NCBI GenBank assembly: GCA_002433485.1
Contig: DJIF01000059.1
Coordinates: 1-39,483, forward strand
Direction: 5' to 3'
Source: Deltaproteobacteria bacterium UBA6601
GTDB taxonomy: Bacteria; Myxococcota_A; UBA796; UBA9615
Length of the DNA stretch: 39,483 nucleotides
How positions within the stretch are numbered: the stretch's first letter is position 1; each line of letters opens with the position of its first letter. A program made the translations under genes and the position numbers. The notes beneath the pieces are model-generated. The model saw only the letters and a list, made by a program, of their open reading frames with translations, was not told where the DNA came from and searched no databases. Below, in pieces: positions 1 through 9,171 of this stretch.

Positions 1-65
1 ATACCCGCAAGGACCTCACCCTTGGCGAGGGCGACATCATTCCGCGCACAGCTCAAGCCAACTGA
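1..65 (+). CDS. 3' end of an unidentified protein (partial)
   Basis: An open frame enters from the left edge and stops at TGA 63-65. Its last residues read TRKDLTLGEGDIIPRTAQAN. About 16 of the 20 codons end in G or C, which matches the codon use of the real genes here and not that of shadow frames. It would be convergent with the channel gene that ends at 69, leaving only 3 bases between the stops. Too little is visible to name a function, and a chance open frame is possible. Confidence 0.45.
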   Translation, partial: TRKDLTLGEGDIIPRTAQAN

Positions 66-68
66 GAC

Positions 69-1907
69 TCAGTCCCCCGCAGAGTGGACCACACGCTGGG
101 GATAGGGGATGTCAATCCCCGCCTCGTCAAAGGCCAGCTTGAGACGATAGTTCAGTTCCCTGGAGATGGACGACTGGTTGCCCGGACGAACCCGCGCTAC
201 AACCCGCACGTTCACCGACGAGTCTGCCAGCTCGGTCACTCCGACATAGCTGGGCGCTTCATCGAGCACCTCACTCCACTCTTCGCTGGCGAACAGCTGC
301 TCACCCACCTGGTCCACTACCTCGCGCACCCGATCCAGATCCGCGCCATAGCCAACCCCGACATGAACTGGTGCAACCGCCCAGTCCCTGGCCTTATTGG
401 TCAAGCTACCGATGCTGCCGTTAGGAATGACATAGACCTCACCGGTCCAGGCACGTATCCAGGTAGAGCGAATCGTGATCTTCTCAACCGTTCCGGTGTT
501 GCCACCGATAACCACCAGCTCGCCAACCGCATACTGATTCTCGAGCAAGATAAAGAAGCCGTTTACGACATCACGCACCAGATTCTGGGAGCCGAAGGAA
601 ATGGCCAGACCTAGGATCGCGACACTGCCCAGGAGTGGGCCAGTGTTGACACCGATCTGCTCAAGGGCCAGCAGACCACCCACGATGTACACCGCAATCC
701 GAGCGATGCCGGTAAACACAGAGGCCAGAGTCTTGCTGCGCTGATCCACATCAGTCGGGTCATCAGGATTCCCCTCAGCGCGCGCCAGAATGAGATCGCT
801 GACCCGATGAATCAACCGCAACGCAAACTTCACCGCGATCCAGATGAGCAACAAGCCGAGCAACAGCCGCCAGCTATCCTGACGCAGCCAGGTCATGAGG
901 GTCTCTGAGGTAGCGGACAACCACCCTGAAAAGCTCGCTCCAGCCTCGTACTCTGCCTGCAACGATTCAATACGGGCATTGCGAAAACTCAGTTGAGAGT
1001 CACCCAGCGCAGCCTCGACCTCCAACCTGCGAGCGCGCATGGTGCCCGCTCCCGCCTCAGCCTTAATGCGCTCCAGCTTGAACGCTGAAGAACGCTCCAC
1101 CTCGGTCCAGAATCGACGCCAGGACGCAGGGCCATCACCGCGCACCTGATCTCCAGCCACGGTCAATTCCATGGCTGCCAGCTCAACGTCCTTTGCCAGC
1201 GCCTCATTAAGCTGATTCTCGCTCTTGAGCTGCCGCTCAATGTAGCGATTCTCGGCCATCGCCAAGGCCCGCTTGGACTTCTGCTGGCCGATGCGTGATT
1301 GCAGATCCGCGAGCTGCAACTTGCGCCGCTGATACGGGGTGGGCAGCTCCAGCGAAGCAGTGGTCCCGGGACTCTCTGCCCCCTGCAGCTCGATGGCTGC
1401 CTCGAGTCGCTCCTCGGCGGCGTCTCTGGCCGCCTCGATGGCATTAAAGTAGCGATCTTGATTCGCGACCTTCTGCTGAGCAAGGACCGCCCAGTCTTCC
1501 ATTGCGGCACGCATGGCCATAGGCCAGCGAGGCTCATTGGCCAAGACCTCAGCCAGGCGCTTTGCGCTCTGTTCCTGTCGCTCCCAATACCCCCGCCACT
1601 CCCGGTTGGAAAAGGTCTTCAAGCCCAGCTGCGAGAGCTGCACCTTGAGGGCATCGACGCTGTCGCCACCACCCTCTCCATCCGCGAGATTCAGACTGAC
1701 CAGGGCCGGAGTCTGGCGCCACTCGGTGCGCCAGGCTTCAGCATGGGGGAAGGCCCGGGAGTCTTCGGCAAGAAGGCTCTCCGCCGGCCGCAAAGTCTCA
1801 TCTTCGGCTGCAGCCAAGGCAGGGGCAGCGGAACTCACTGAAGACAGCAGTACCCCAAGCAGCAGCAGTGACACGACGCGCAAGCGCGGGGAAAGGAAAA
1901 GGCCCAT
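69..1907 (-). CDS. MscS-family mechanosensitive channel with long periplasmic N-terminus
   Basis: Predicted inner-membrane channel that opens under membrane tension to release solutes during hypo-osmotic shock. The 612-residue protein has a signal peptide (about 1-33), a mainly helical, charged periplasmic region of about 300 residues, then membrane helices near 347-364, 395-416 and 424-450. The last of these runs into the typical MscS pore-helix sequence (GLAISFGSQNLVRDVVNGFF), followed by the soluble beta domain containing VEKITIRSTWIR and VIPNGS. The long N-terminal region makes it closer in plan to MscK/MscM-type channels than to small MscS. The frame is open further upstream, but the ATG at 1907 is chosen because GGAGGA lies just before it and a hydrophobic signal peptide follows; the upstream extension has no such features. 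The stop is TGA at 69-71. Confidence 0.93.
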   Translation of the reverse strand: MGLFLSPRLRVVSLLLLGVLLSSVSSAAPALAAAEDETLRPAESLLAEDSRAFPHAEAWRTEWRQTPALVSLNLADGEGGGDSVDALKVQLSQLGLKTFSNREWRGYWERQEQSAKRLAEVLANEPRWPMAMRAAMEDWAVLAQQKVANQDRYFNAIEAARDAAEERLEAAIELQGAESPGTTASLELPTPYQRRKLQLADLQSRIGQQKSKRALAMAENRYIERQLKSENQLNEALAKDVELAAMELTVAGDQVRGDGPASWRRFWTEVERSSAFKLERIKAEAGAGTMRARRLEVEAALGDSQLSFRNARIESLQAEYEAGASFSGWLSATSETLMTWLRQDSWRLLLGLLLIWIAVKFALRLIHRVSDLILARAEGNPDDPTDVDQRSKTLASVFTGIARIAVYIVGGLLALEQIGVNTGPLLGSVAILGLAISFGSQNLVRDVVNGFFILLENQYAVGELVVIGGNTGTVEKITIRSTWIRAWTGEVYVIPNGSIGSLTNKARDWAVAPVHVGVGYGADLDRVREVVDQVGEQLFASEEWSEVLDEAPSYVGVTELADSSVNVRVVARVRPGNQSSISRELNYRLKLAFDEAGIDIPYPQRVVHSAGD

Positions 1908-1911
1908 CGAT

Positions 1912-1917
1912 TCCTCC
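1912..1917 (-). promoter_or_regulatory. Ribosome binding site deciding the channel start
   Basis: GGAGGA on the - strand, 4 bases before the ATG at 1907. It is the reason for preferring this start over codons up to 2090. Confidence 0.7.
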
Positions 1918-1995
1918 AGCAGTAGAAGGCTGTCTTCTAGCCTCTGTTGGCGCCTTTGACCAGCCGCGACAACGCTGCAGCCACCAGCAGCCCCC

Positions 1996-3321
1996 TTAAC
2001 GCAAGATGGGAGCTGAGAGCTTGGCGTCCAACACCGCTGTGCGCTCCGGCACGCCCGAGGCTGGAACGGGCAACTGCGCTGCAGCATCACCGTCGAGGAG
2101 CGGCTTCAAACGAGCAAGTTCAGCATCGAAAGCTGCTCGCTCCGAACTCGCAATGGGCTCGGTGCGCGGAAACTTCTGGGTACGAAAGTTGGCATAGGCA
2201 CCGTGAACATAGAACTCAAAGTGCAGGTGAGGCCCGGTCGCTAATCCGGTAGCACCCACATAGCCGACAATCTGCCCCTGGCTCAGCACTTGTCCACGGC
2301 GCACAGCAATCCTGCTGAGATGACTGTAGGAAGATGCATATTTGCCGTTGTGTCGAACCCGCACATGCTTGCCATAGCCACCCTTGGTACCGGTAAACTT
2401 GACCCGTCCTCCGCCAATGGCCCGCACTGGCGTGCCGCGCGAAGCCGCATAGTCGATGCCGTTATGTGCCCGCCAACGCTTAAGAACCGGATGATAGCGA
2501 CGCTTTGAGAAGCCTGAGCTGATACGGGAGAACTTGAGGGGAGACTTCAAGAACATCTTCTTGGTACTGAGTCCCTCCTCGTTGTAGTAGCCCAGCCGCT
2601 CCTCAGAGTCGACAAACCGGAAGCCCCGATAGGCAGTCCCCGAGTTCACATACTCGGCGGCAAGAACCTCGCCATAACGAATTTGCTTACCGGTAGCAGC
2701 ATCGCGCACCGACTCAATCACCATCGAGAAGCTGTCACCTTCACGAACTCCAGTGTTGAAGTCGATCTCCCACTCAAACACCGAAGCCAGTCCGACGATG
2801 TTTGCCGCAGAGAGCCCAAGCTTCTCGCGGGTCGCCCAAAGGGAACCCTCGACGCGGGCAGCCAGCAACACCGGCACCCGCTCAGTCGCCAGTTGCAGTT
2901 CCGTAGCAAGAAAGCTGCCGTCCTCGGCGCGCTCCACCAACAAGCGACGCTCACCATAGCGATCAAGCGGATATAGCAGACCGTAGAAGCGGCGGTCTTC
3001 GCGCCCCATGCGAAAGGTCAGCTGCTCGCCAATCTTAATGCGCGAAAGGTCATGAATGCCGCTCGCCGCATCGACCACGGCAAGCGCCTGGGAATACTCC
3101 AGGCCTTGGTCCTGTAGGATTCGGGCGATGGTGGAGCCACGCTGTACCGAGACCTGCTCTTCAACCCATGGAGGAGGAGGGGGCTCAGGGGCTGGCTGCG
3201 GAGCGGCTACCTCAAGCGACACCTCTTCAGCTTCGGCCTGATCTGCGAACTGCGAACTGCTACAGGCGCCCAGACAAATGGACACAGCGACAACAAAGAT
3301 AGAGAAATGAGATCGCAACAT
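1996..3321 (-). CDS. M23 peptidoglycan endopeptidase lipoprotein (MepM/NlpD-like)
   Basis: A 441-residue lipoprotein with an LGAC lipobox at residues 17-20. A Pro-rich linker is followed by a LysM/OapA-like domain at about 55-105 (QRGSTIARILQDQGL... IGEQLTF), a middle domain, and a C-terminal M23 domain at about 280-380. The zinc and catalytic residues of the family are visible: H286 and D290 in HNGID, H334 in YSHL, and H367 in PHLHFE. The family cuts peptide cross-bridges in peptidoglycan (MepM, lysostaphin-like) or acts as an amidase activator when the metal ligands are lost; here all are present, so it is probably an active enzyme. The order of domains resembles E. coli MepM. The gene follows the YceI-like gene on the same strand after 111 bases; its start has only a weak ribosome binding site. 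Confidence 0.93.
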   Translation of the reverse strand: MLRSHFSIFVVAVSICLGACSSSQFADQAEAEEVSLEVAAPQPAPEPPPPPWVEEQVSVQRGSTIARILQDQGLEYSQALAVVDAASGIHDLSRIKIGEQLTFRMGREDRRFYGLLYPLDRYGERRLLVERAEDGSFLATELQLATERVPVLLAARVEGSLWATREKLGLSAANIVGLASVFEWEIDFNTGVREGDSFSMVIESVRDAATGKQIRYGEVLAAEYVNSGTAYRGFRFVDSEERLGYYNEEGLSTKKMFLKSPLKFSRISSGFSKRRYHPVLKRWRAHNGIDYAASRGTPVRAIGGGRVKFTGTKGGYGKHVRVRHNGKYASSYSHLSRIAVRRGQVLSQGQIVGYVGATGLATGPHLHFEFYVHGAYANFRTQKFPRTEPIASSERAAFDAELARLKPLLDGDAAAQLPVPASGVPERTAVLDAKLSAPILR

Positions 3322-3432
3322 CAGCCAGAACCAGAACAGCGGGTGCGCTAAAGATACTTGTAAGCCGCAAAAAAGTCCCGAACTATTCAGCTTCCTCCCA
3401 TCCTTAAAGGGAGTAGGCCCAGCTCAAGGCCT
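3322..3432. other. Intergenic gap with weak hairpins
   Basis: Between the YceI-like and M23 genes. Two short inverted repeats are visible: AGGCC/GGCCT at 3415-3432, and CTCCC/GGGAG at 3395-3413. On the - strand a run of six T follows about 20 bases later. They could weaken read-through from the YceI-like gene, but neither is a textbook terminator. Confidence 0.3.
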
Positions 3433-4215
3433 TCACTCAGCGAGCTGCGGCACCAGCTCCAGCTGAAGACTGACCGCTACCCCATCATCAATGCTCTGAT
3501 GATTGCAGCGAGTTCGTAACGACTCGCTTTGCTGGGAGAGGCTGAGACCTGAGAGGCTCAGCGCGATGGGCTTCGCAGTCGTGACCTTCCAGCGTCCGTC
3601 TGACGCCCTACTGAGCTGTACCTCGGCGATCCCTTCAAGGGCTCCTCCAGTCAGCGCGATATTGAACTCGGCGCGCGCCGCAGCGCTCTCGCCCGGAGCC
3701 AGGCTGTTGCTCTCAAGACTGAGCTTCCGCAGTTCGAGCCTTGCGGTCTTTGGTGCATCGGGCATGGACTCAAACAAGAACTGAGCGATGTTGGCGTCCC
3801 GCACCGGATTCTTCGAATCGATCGCGTTGAGGTCAACGGTCAGGCTACCGTGCGTAGAGCCCAGGTCGGTCTCATCAAGGAACAGGCCACCACGAATCCG
3901 GGTAAAGTCACCGGAAACCTTGGCTGAACCGTCTTTCACCGAGGTCCAGGTGATGCGCGACACCGCCTCATCAGTGACCACACTGAACGGCTTGTCGGGC
4001 TTAGAGTCCGCTGGCTCAGCCGGCTGCGATTCTGCAGCGTCCGCCTGAGCAGTGGCAAGCGCTTCTCCCTGGTCACCGGATTGCCCAGCCACTGCCGGCC
4101 CATCAGTAGCCGGCCTGTTGTTCTCTGAGCTGGTTTCAGCAGGCGGCGTCGAAGACGAACAGCCAGAGGCAAGGACGAGGGATAGGACCAAGATGTAGCG
4201 ATAGGAACTGGGCAC
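3433..4215 (-). CDS. YceI-like lipoprotein
   Basis: A 260-residue protein with a lipobox ending ASGC (Cys 19), a low-complexity Ser/Glu/Ala/Pro linker to about residue 75, and a YceI-like domain at about 78-255. The domain matches the family pattern: an ITWTSVKDG start, a GDFTRIRGGLFLD strand, a SLTVDLNAIDSKNPVRDANIAQFLF segment, and amphipathic beta strands to the end. YceI proteins are lipocalin-like periplasmic barrels that bind isoprenoid or other amphiphilic molecules; the ligand here cannot be told. The start is GTG (4213-4215 on the - strand), with AGAGGAGG at 4225-4232 upstream. The gene is divergent from the carboxypeptidase gene across 140 bases. Confidence 0.85.
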   Translation of the reverse strand: MPSSYRYILVLSLVLASGCSSSTPPAETSSENNRPATDGPAVAGQSGDQGEALATAQADAAESQPAEPADSKPDKPFSVVTDEAVSRITWTSVKDGSAKVSGDFTRIRGGLFLDETDLGSTHGSLTVDLNAIDSKNPVRDANIAQFLFESMPDAPKTARLELRKLSLESNSLAPGESAAARAEFNIALTGGALEGIAEVQLSRASDGRWKVTTAKPIALSLSGLSLSQQSESLRTRCNHQSIDDGVAVSLQLELVPQLAE

Positions 4216-4355
4216 GGCTGTGAGCCTCCTCTGTTGGGAAGCGTAAGGCCCCCAGCGAGAGGAGCCTAGCGGCTACCTGTGCCTGGGTCCAGAGCCCCAG
4301 ACGCAGAGCTACGGCGCCCGACCCTCAAGGACCAGGTGGGCGCTCTGCGCCAGCT

Positions 4356-6575
4356 ATGATGAACTCCACCGTGAACCAGCGCCCCCCTCCCACAGCCCGA
4401 ACCAGCGCCTACCTGCTCGGCTTCGCCCTGCTGGTGGGGAGCGCCCTGTTGAGCCGAGCAAGTGTGGCCGAAGAGAACCAGGTCTGGCAGTTGCTCGCGG
4501 TAGAGCGAAGCACAGCGAACCAGGAGCGTCTGCGGAGCTTGCCGGTGCTCATCGAGGGTGGCGACGAGCAGGAGCTCCACCTCCAGATCCTCCGCTCCCA
4601 TCGATCGCTGCTGGACCAGGCCGCGGTCCCCTACCGGGTGTTGGTATCCAACCTTCAGGACCAACGACCCGTGCGACTATTGCAACGAGATCAGGACTAC
4701 CACAGCATGGAAGAGATCGAAGCTCGCCTCCATGAACTGGCACAACTCCACCCCCAGGTGGCGCGGGTGGTCGAGCTCGGCCGATCCTGGCAACAGCGAC
4801 CGCTGCTCGGCTTGCTGATCACCGATCAAGTGTGGCGCCGCGAAGATAACGAGCCCGCTCTGCGGGTGCTGGGGACCCACCATGGGGACGAATGGGCCTC
4901 CACGGAGGTAAGCCTCGACCTCATCGAGGCACTGCTCGCCAGCTATGCAGTCGGAGACCAGCACGCCGCTCTGGTGGACTCCGCCGAGATCTGGTTCGTG
5001 CCAGTCGTCAACCCAGATGGTTTTGTGGCCTACAGCCGCCGCAACAGTCGCGGAGTGGACCTGAATCGAAACTACTCCTACCTCTGGCAACCCAGTACCT
5101 ATGCCGGGGTTCAGCCCTTCTCAGAAGTCGAAACCGCTGCAGTCCGTGCGCTGTCTATGACCCGCTCTTTTGCCCACGGCCTAAGCATCCATTCCGGCGC
5201 CAGCAACCTGGGCTGGGTCTGGAATCACACCACCGATCCCAGCCCTGATGACGCCCTCATGGAGCATCTCTGCGAAGCCTATCTGGAGCAAAATCAGCAG
5301 CCCGGGTTCTGGATCACCAACGGTGCCCACTGGTACATCACCCACGGCGACACCAACGACTGGTCCTACGGACTGCGCGGCGGACATGACTACACCCTCG
5401 AAGTGAGCGTCGAGCGCAGCCCCCCGAGCAGCGAACTTGAGGACCTGCTTGGCTATCACCGAGGTCCGGCCCTCAACTTCTTAACGGCGGGGATCCAACA
5501 GGGCCTTAAGGGACGGATCAGCAATGTCCGCGGCCAGGGGCTGGAAGCTGAAGTTGTGATCAATGACAAAGGACCTAGCAGCCTCAGCGATGCCGAAACC
5601 GGTGCCTTCTTCAGGCCCCTGCTACCAGGCGACTACAGCGTGCTGATTCGTGCTCCCGGCCACCTGCAGCAAGCAGTCGAAGTAGAGGTTCTCGCCCACA
5701 CACCTACCGTGCTCAATCTGGAGCTGCCCGAGCTGATGCCAGCCGCAGTGCGTAGCGCCACCAACCTGCAGCTCAACGTTGAACTCGGCGGCGAGCCGGT
5801 AATCTGCGGTGAAGTGGTCCCGAGCCTGCTGAATTCTGGCGGCCAGATCCTGGCGCATCGAACCCTCGAGTCGCTGTCCTTCGCCCTGGATTTCGCGCCG
5901 CTGGACAACGCTGACGATGACTGCCTAGTGATTTACGTAGACCCCGAGGACATCGGCGAAGCCTGGCAACGAGAGGGCGAGTGGCACCTGCTGCTGAAAT
6001 CCAACGAAGCCAACGCGACCATTCACCTGGGCCTGCTACTCGCAGCGACCGAGCCGGACTTCACAGTCACGGGCCTGGAACTGCAGGGCCCGCCGGAAGC
6101 CCTGGAGATCAGAGTAACCGGCCAGGATCTACCGACCGGGGCCATGATCAGGATGATCGGGCCTCAAGGCCAGCGGGTTCTCCCCAGCCAACGCCTTAGC
6201 GGCGATCAAGCTCAGCAACTAAGCGCGCGCTTCGACGCCAGCCACTGGGAACCAGGTCTATGGTCCCTGCGGGTCTTTGGGCGTGGCCACTGGGCCGCCC
6301 TCAACCAGGTCCTGAACGTCAGCGAGCAGGGAATCGAGGCCACAGAGCCCGCAAGCGAGCCTCCGGGCCCCTTTCCCTATCCACCTGCACCGAAAGGTCA
6401 ACAGGCAACCAACGGCACAGGCCTGGAACCAGGCGCCGCAGCGGCAGAAAGCGGCTGCAGTTGCGAACTCAGCGCCTCAAACCGCTGGTCAATCCCCTCC
6501 CTGGCACTTGTCCTCACAGTCCTGATGAGCTACTTCCGGCGCAGGCAAAGTGCTCGCAGAACGCACCCCCTCTAA
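4356..6575 (+). CDS. Secreted M14 zinc carboxypeptidase with MYXO-CTERM-like anchor
   Basis: A 739-residue exported metallopeptidase. It has a signal peptide (about 15-38), a propeptide-like region (40-110) and an M14 catalytic domain (about 115-370). The zinc ligands are H176 and E179 (HHGDEW) and H279 (SIHSG). Substrate-binding residues lie in DLNRNY (N237, R238), and the catalytic Glu is E349 in YTLEVS. A carboxypeptidase-regulatory-like beta domain follows at about 385-455, then further beta-rich sequence. The end (699-739) shows Cys residues in GCSCE, a hydrophobic helix and an Arg cluster (FRRRQSARR). This is the layout of MYXO-CTERM sorting signals, which route proteins to the myxobacterial cell surface. 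It probably trims peptides or proteins outside the cell. A second ATG lies at 4359. Its 3' end is close to the next lipoprotein gene, suggesting co-transcription. Confidence 0.92.
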   Translation: MMNSTVNQRPPPTARTSAYLLGFALLVGSALLSRASVAEENQVWQLLAVERSTANQERLRSLPVLIEGGDEQELHLQILRSHRSLLDQAAVPYRVLVSNLQDQRPVRLLQRDQDYHSMEEIEARLHELAQLHPQVARVVELGRSWQQRPLLGLLITDQVWRREDNEPALRVLGTHHGDEWASTEVSLDLIEALLASYAVGDQHAALVDSAEIWFVPVVNPDGFVAYSRRNSRGVDLNRNYSYLWQPSTYAGVQPFSEVETAAVRALSMTRSFAHGLSIHSGASNLGWVWNHTTDPSPDDALMEHLCEAYLEQNQQPGFWITNGAHWYITHGDTNDWSYGLRGGHDYTLEVSVERSPPSSELEDLLGYHRGPALNFLTAGIQQGLKGRISNVRGQGLEAEVVINDKGPSSLSDAETGAFFRPLLPGDYSVLIRAPGHLQQAVEVEVLAHTPTVLNLELPELMPAAVRSATNLQLNVELGGEPVICGEVVPSLLNSGGQILAHRTLESLSFALDFAPLDNADDDCLVIYVDPEDIGEAWQREGEWHLLLKSNEANATIHLGLLLAATEPDFTVTGLELQGPPEALEIRVTGQDLPTGAMIRMIGPQGQRVLPSQRLSGDQAQQLSARFDASHWEPGLWSLRVFGRGHWAALNQVLNVSEQGIEATEPASEPPGPFPYPPAPKGQQATNGTGLEPGAAAAESGCSCELSASNRWSIPSLALVLTVLMSYFRRRQSARRTHPL

Positions 6576-6606
6576 GCCCCTGGCAGCCCCTTCACGGAAT
6601 CAACGA

Positions 6607-7749
6607 ATGCACATCACTAGCGCCGAGACCCGGAACCCTGTTCCTGCCAACTTCCAGACTCGCCGTCGACCGAGCCTAGCTACCCTGTTGTTCATTGCGC
6701 TCTGTGCCGGTTCAGCCTGTAAGCTCCCAGACAGCGAAGAGATGAGCTTCACCGACGCAGTGAAGGAGGTCTACACACCCTGCAATGTCGATGAAATCAA
6801 GCTCAAGACCGCCACCAAGGGACTGCAGTTGGTGTTCGAGCCATGCGGTTCCAACAACTTCTTCCACTATGGGTGGGCGCCCAGCGGGACCAGCCTCCAC
6901 TACCAGACCACCCAGGGGCTCTGGGTCCTCAAAGACACCGGCGAAAACTATCCTCTACGGGTAGGGATCCCCCGCGCCGATTCAGCCTGGCTCAATGACG
7001 ACCTGCTGGCCTATCCAGATGCTGAAGGACGACAGATTGGCATCTACACCGTGGCAGACCACGTACTGCACTTGATTGAGTTAGACCACAGCGAGCCCGA
7101 GCAGCTGGCCCACGGCCGGGAGGCCGACGAAGTGCTCTACCTCGGCGCTGATGTGCCGGGCGGAGTTAAAGACATCCACAGCTTAAGGGCCAATACAGGC
7201 ACATCCGACAAGGCCTTCAGCTGGCTGGATTCGGGCATTGAGAACTTCACCTACCAGCGTGCTGTTGACAGCCTCTGCTACCGAGCCCTTGGGGCCACCG
7301 AAGTGGTCTGCGCCCGCGGCAAGGACGGCAAGGTTCTGCGCCGGGTCAAAGACCGTAAGCGAGGCGTACTCAGCGTCGACGGACGCTATCTGGTGACCGA
7401 AGGCGACGGCAAACCAGTGGCCAACTTCCCAGATCTGCAACCGGGAGCTGAGATCCCTGAGTACCTCGACAAGGAAACCGTGCCCCCTGCCCTTTGGATC
7501 ACCGACATGGAGACCGGCAACGAGTTGCTGTGGGAGGGTCTCCACGGTACCGATTTCGAGTGGTACAACGCGACACCCTACTTCGGCTCGTTTGTGTTGT
7601 GGGGCATCGAAAACCGGGAGCTCAACTCCAACGTCACCCTGGTCGACCTCCGCAACTTCCTGGAGAGCAAGGGCTGGACTCCGCCGCTGAACCGCCGCGG
7701 AGAGCAGGTCCCCAGCAAGGGTCGAGAGCGCGCTGGCCGCCTGGATTGA
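6607..7749 (+). CDS. Lipoprotein, possible beta-propeller, unknown function
   Basis: About 380 residues starting at ATG 6607. A basic N-terminus (RRRPS) and hydrophobic stretch end in a lipobox, AGSACK. An upstream GTG at 6550 in the same frame would overlap the carboxypeptidase gene and give an unusually long leader, so the ATG is preferred. The mature part shows repeated beta-strand blocks with spacing suggestive of a TolB/WD-like propeller (GWAPSGTSLHYQTTQGLWVL, SAWLNDDLLAYPDAEGRQI, GVLSVDGRYLVTEGDGKP). I do not recognise the family. It lies 31 bases after the carboxypeptidase and is probably in the same transcript. The downstream neighbour is convergent. Confidence 0.75.
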   Translation: MHITSAETRNPVPANFQTRRRPSLATLLFIALCAGSACKLPDSEEMSFTDAVKEVYTPCNVDEIKLKTATKGLQLVFEPCGSNNFFHYGWAPSGTSLHYQTTQGLWVLKDTGENYPLRVGIPRADSAWLNDDLLAYPDAEGRQIGIYTVADHVLHLIELDHSEPEQLAHGREADEVLYLGADVPGGVKDIHSLRANTGTSDKAFSWLDSGIENFTYQRAVDSLCYRALGATEVVCARGKDGKVLRRVKDRKRGVLSVDGRYLVTEGDGKPVANFPDLQPGAEIPEYLDKETVPPALWITDMETGNELLWEGLHGTDFEWYNATPYFGSFVLWGIENRELNSNVTLVDLRNFLESKGWTPPLNRRGEQVPSKGRERAGRLD

Positions 7750-7764
7750 AGGACCCCAAATCGC

Positions 7765-7783
7765 GCCCAGGCACTCGCTGGGC
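7765..7783. terminator. Inverted repeat between convergent genes
   Basis: GCCCAG, 7-base loop, CTGGGC, a perfect 6-base stem between the stops at 7749 and 7792. There is no T-run on either side, so it is at best a weak two-way terminator. Confidence 0.35.
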
Positions 7784-7791
7784 AGCCCAGG

Positions 7792-8523
7792 TCAGAGATC
7801 GGAACGGAGCGCGCGGGCAAGCGCCTGGCGAGCCTGGTCGGAGCCGTCACTGCCGTCCTCAGTGCGACACACTTCGAGGGGCTCACCGGCAGCCCGAGGG
7901 CAGCTGAAGCAAGGTGCCATGACCCGGCCCTCTGGATCGTTAAGAACGCCTCCCAAGACACAGTGAGAGCCGCTGCGCGGATCCCACCAGGAGAGCCGAA
8001 TCCCAAACGACAGCAGGCGCAGATCAAAGCGGGCGCCTAGATCTGCCCGATAATCTCCCACCGCAGCAAAGAGGGGGGCTACTCCTGCCATGGGCAGTGG
8101 TTCCCTGGCGAGGACTGCATCAGCCAGACTCTCAAAGCCACGCTCAGACTCAGGCAGGTGCAGGGTGATGGTGCCCTGCTGCAAACTCGGGTCCCAGATT
8201 ACCTTGAGCGTCGCCACCGGACTACTGAACTGCCCGGCAAGGCCGGCGCGGAGACCGGCAATAGCCTGAGGATCGGCAAAAAAGCCCTGATACAGAGGCG
8301 AGAGCCCCTCGGGTAGGTACTCGATGAGCGGCGCGACAGCAGCGGCCACCTCAACAGCGGCGGTTTCAAGCCGCTGCTCAGGGTCGGGAGGCAAGGCTGA
8401 GGGTTGCGCCTCGAGCTCAACTGCGCCCAGCTGCTCTTGGGGCGGCGCTTCCTGGCCAGAATTCCGGCACGCTACAAAGCCCAGGATCAGGGTCCCAAGG
8501 AGCAGCGTCCTGTTCGCCATCAT
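7792..8523 (-). CDS. Lipoprotein of unknown function
   Basis: About 243 residues starting with the double Met at 8523/8520. A hydrophobic leader ends in a lipobox, GFVACR, and an Ala/Glu/Pro-rich linker follows. Upstream frame extension to 8637 would overlap the DUF507 gene and lacks leader features. The mature domain has four Cys residues near the C-terminus (SHCVLGG, PCFSC, EVCRT), perhaps two disulphides, and a central region where strands and helices alternate. No family is recognised. It is the last gene of the - strand cluster outer-membrane protein/DUF507/lipoprotein, 100 bases after the DUF507 stop. The ribosome binding site is weak. Confidence 0.68.
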   Translation of the reverse strand: MMANRTLLLGTLILGFVACRNSGQEAPPQEQLGAVELEAQPSALPPDPEQRLETAAVEVAAAVAPLIEYLPEGLSPLYQGFFADPQAIAGLRAGLAGQFSSPVATLKVIWDPSLQQGTITLHLPESERGFESLADAVLAREPLPMAGVAPLFAAVGDYRADLGARFDLRLLSFGIRLSWWDPRSGSHCVLGGVLNDPEGRVMAPCFSCPRAAGEPLEVCRTEDGSDGSDQARQALARALRSDL

Positions 8524-8623
8524 AGGAACTACCGAAACAAGGGAAACAGCGGCCTCAACAGGCCTGACGACCCCAGACGGCCGCTGCCGCGACCTGGTAA
8601 CCAGGCAAACAGGGGAGCCGTCC

Positions 8624-9142
8624 TCAGATGAGCCCACGCTTACGCCGGACGTCCTCCATCACCCGGCGATACTCGATGTCCCACTTGTTGGTACCGGGTC
8701 GCATGTTCTTGAGGCGAGAGCGAACCTCGCGATCAAGGTCGGCCTCCTCCACCAGATGCTTGCGGAACAGTCCCATGATCCCTCGTCGCATGGCGCGGTC
8801 CTCACCGAAGACCTCATCGATGTACTTGCTGATCATGAAGTTTTCAAGGATCTGACCAACGATCCAACGGATGCCATCGTCGCCAGTGGGGTGCCCCTTA
8901 CTGTCGGCAACCTGCCCCTTGATGCGACCGAACTGATCGTAGGTGATCTGGCGCTGCTCCATGATCTCGCGGGTCTCTTGGACAACCCGGTGCTCCTGGC
9001 GCAGGTACTCTTCCATGATGGCTCGAATGTCCTGCTCTGCCTCCGGTCGAAGCGAGACCTCAACGACAATGTCACCGGAGAGAGCCAGGGTGCCGATGAT
9101 GTCCTCGGCGAGTCGGGGAATCTGGGAACGGTACAGACGCAT
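8624..9142 (-). CDS. DUF507 family protein
   Basis: A 172-residue soluble protein that begins MRLYRSQIPRLAEDIIGTL and has two similar helical halves, as in the DUF507 family. That family is known from Aquificota, former Deltaproteobacteria and some other lineages, with no assigned function. The second half (about residues 90-172) repeats the helical plan (IRWIVGQILENFMISKYIDEVFGEDRAMRRGIMGLFRKH). A good ribosome binding site (AAGGAGA) precedes the ATG. It starts 29 bases after the stop of the outer-membrane protein gene, so the two are almost certainly co-transcribed. No signal peptide is visible; it is expected to be cytoplasmic. Confidence 0.9.
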   Translation of the reverse strand: MRLYRSQIPRLAEDIIGTLALSGDIVVEVSLRPEAEQDIRAIMEEYLRQEHRVVQETREIMEQRQITYDQFGRIKGQVADSKGHPTGDDGIRWIVGQILENFMISKYIDEVFGEDRAMRRGIMGLFRKHLVEEADLDREVRSRLKNMRPGTNKWDIEYRRVMEDVRRKRGLI

Positions 9143-9171
9143 TGTTTTTCTTTCTCCTTGACCGGTTCCGC

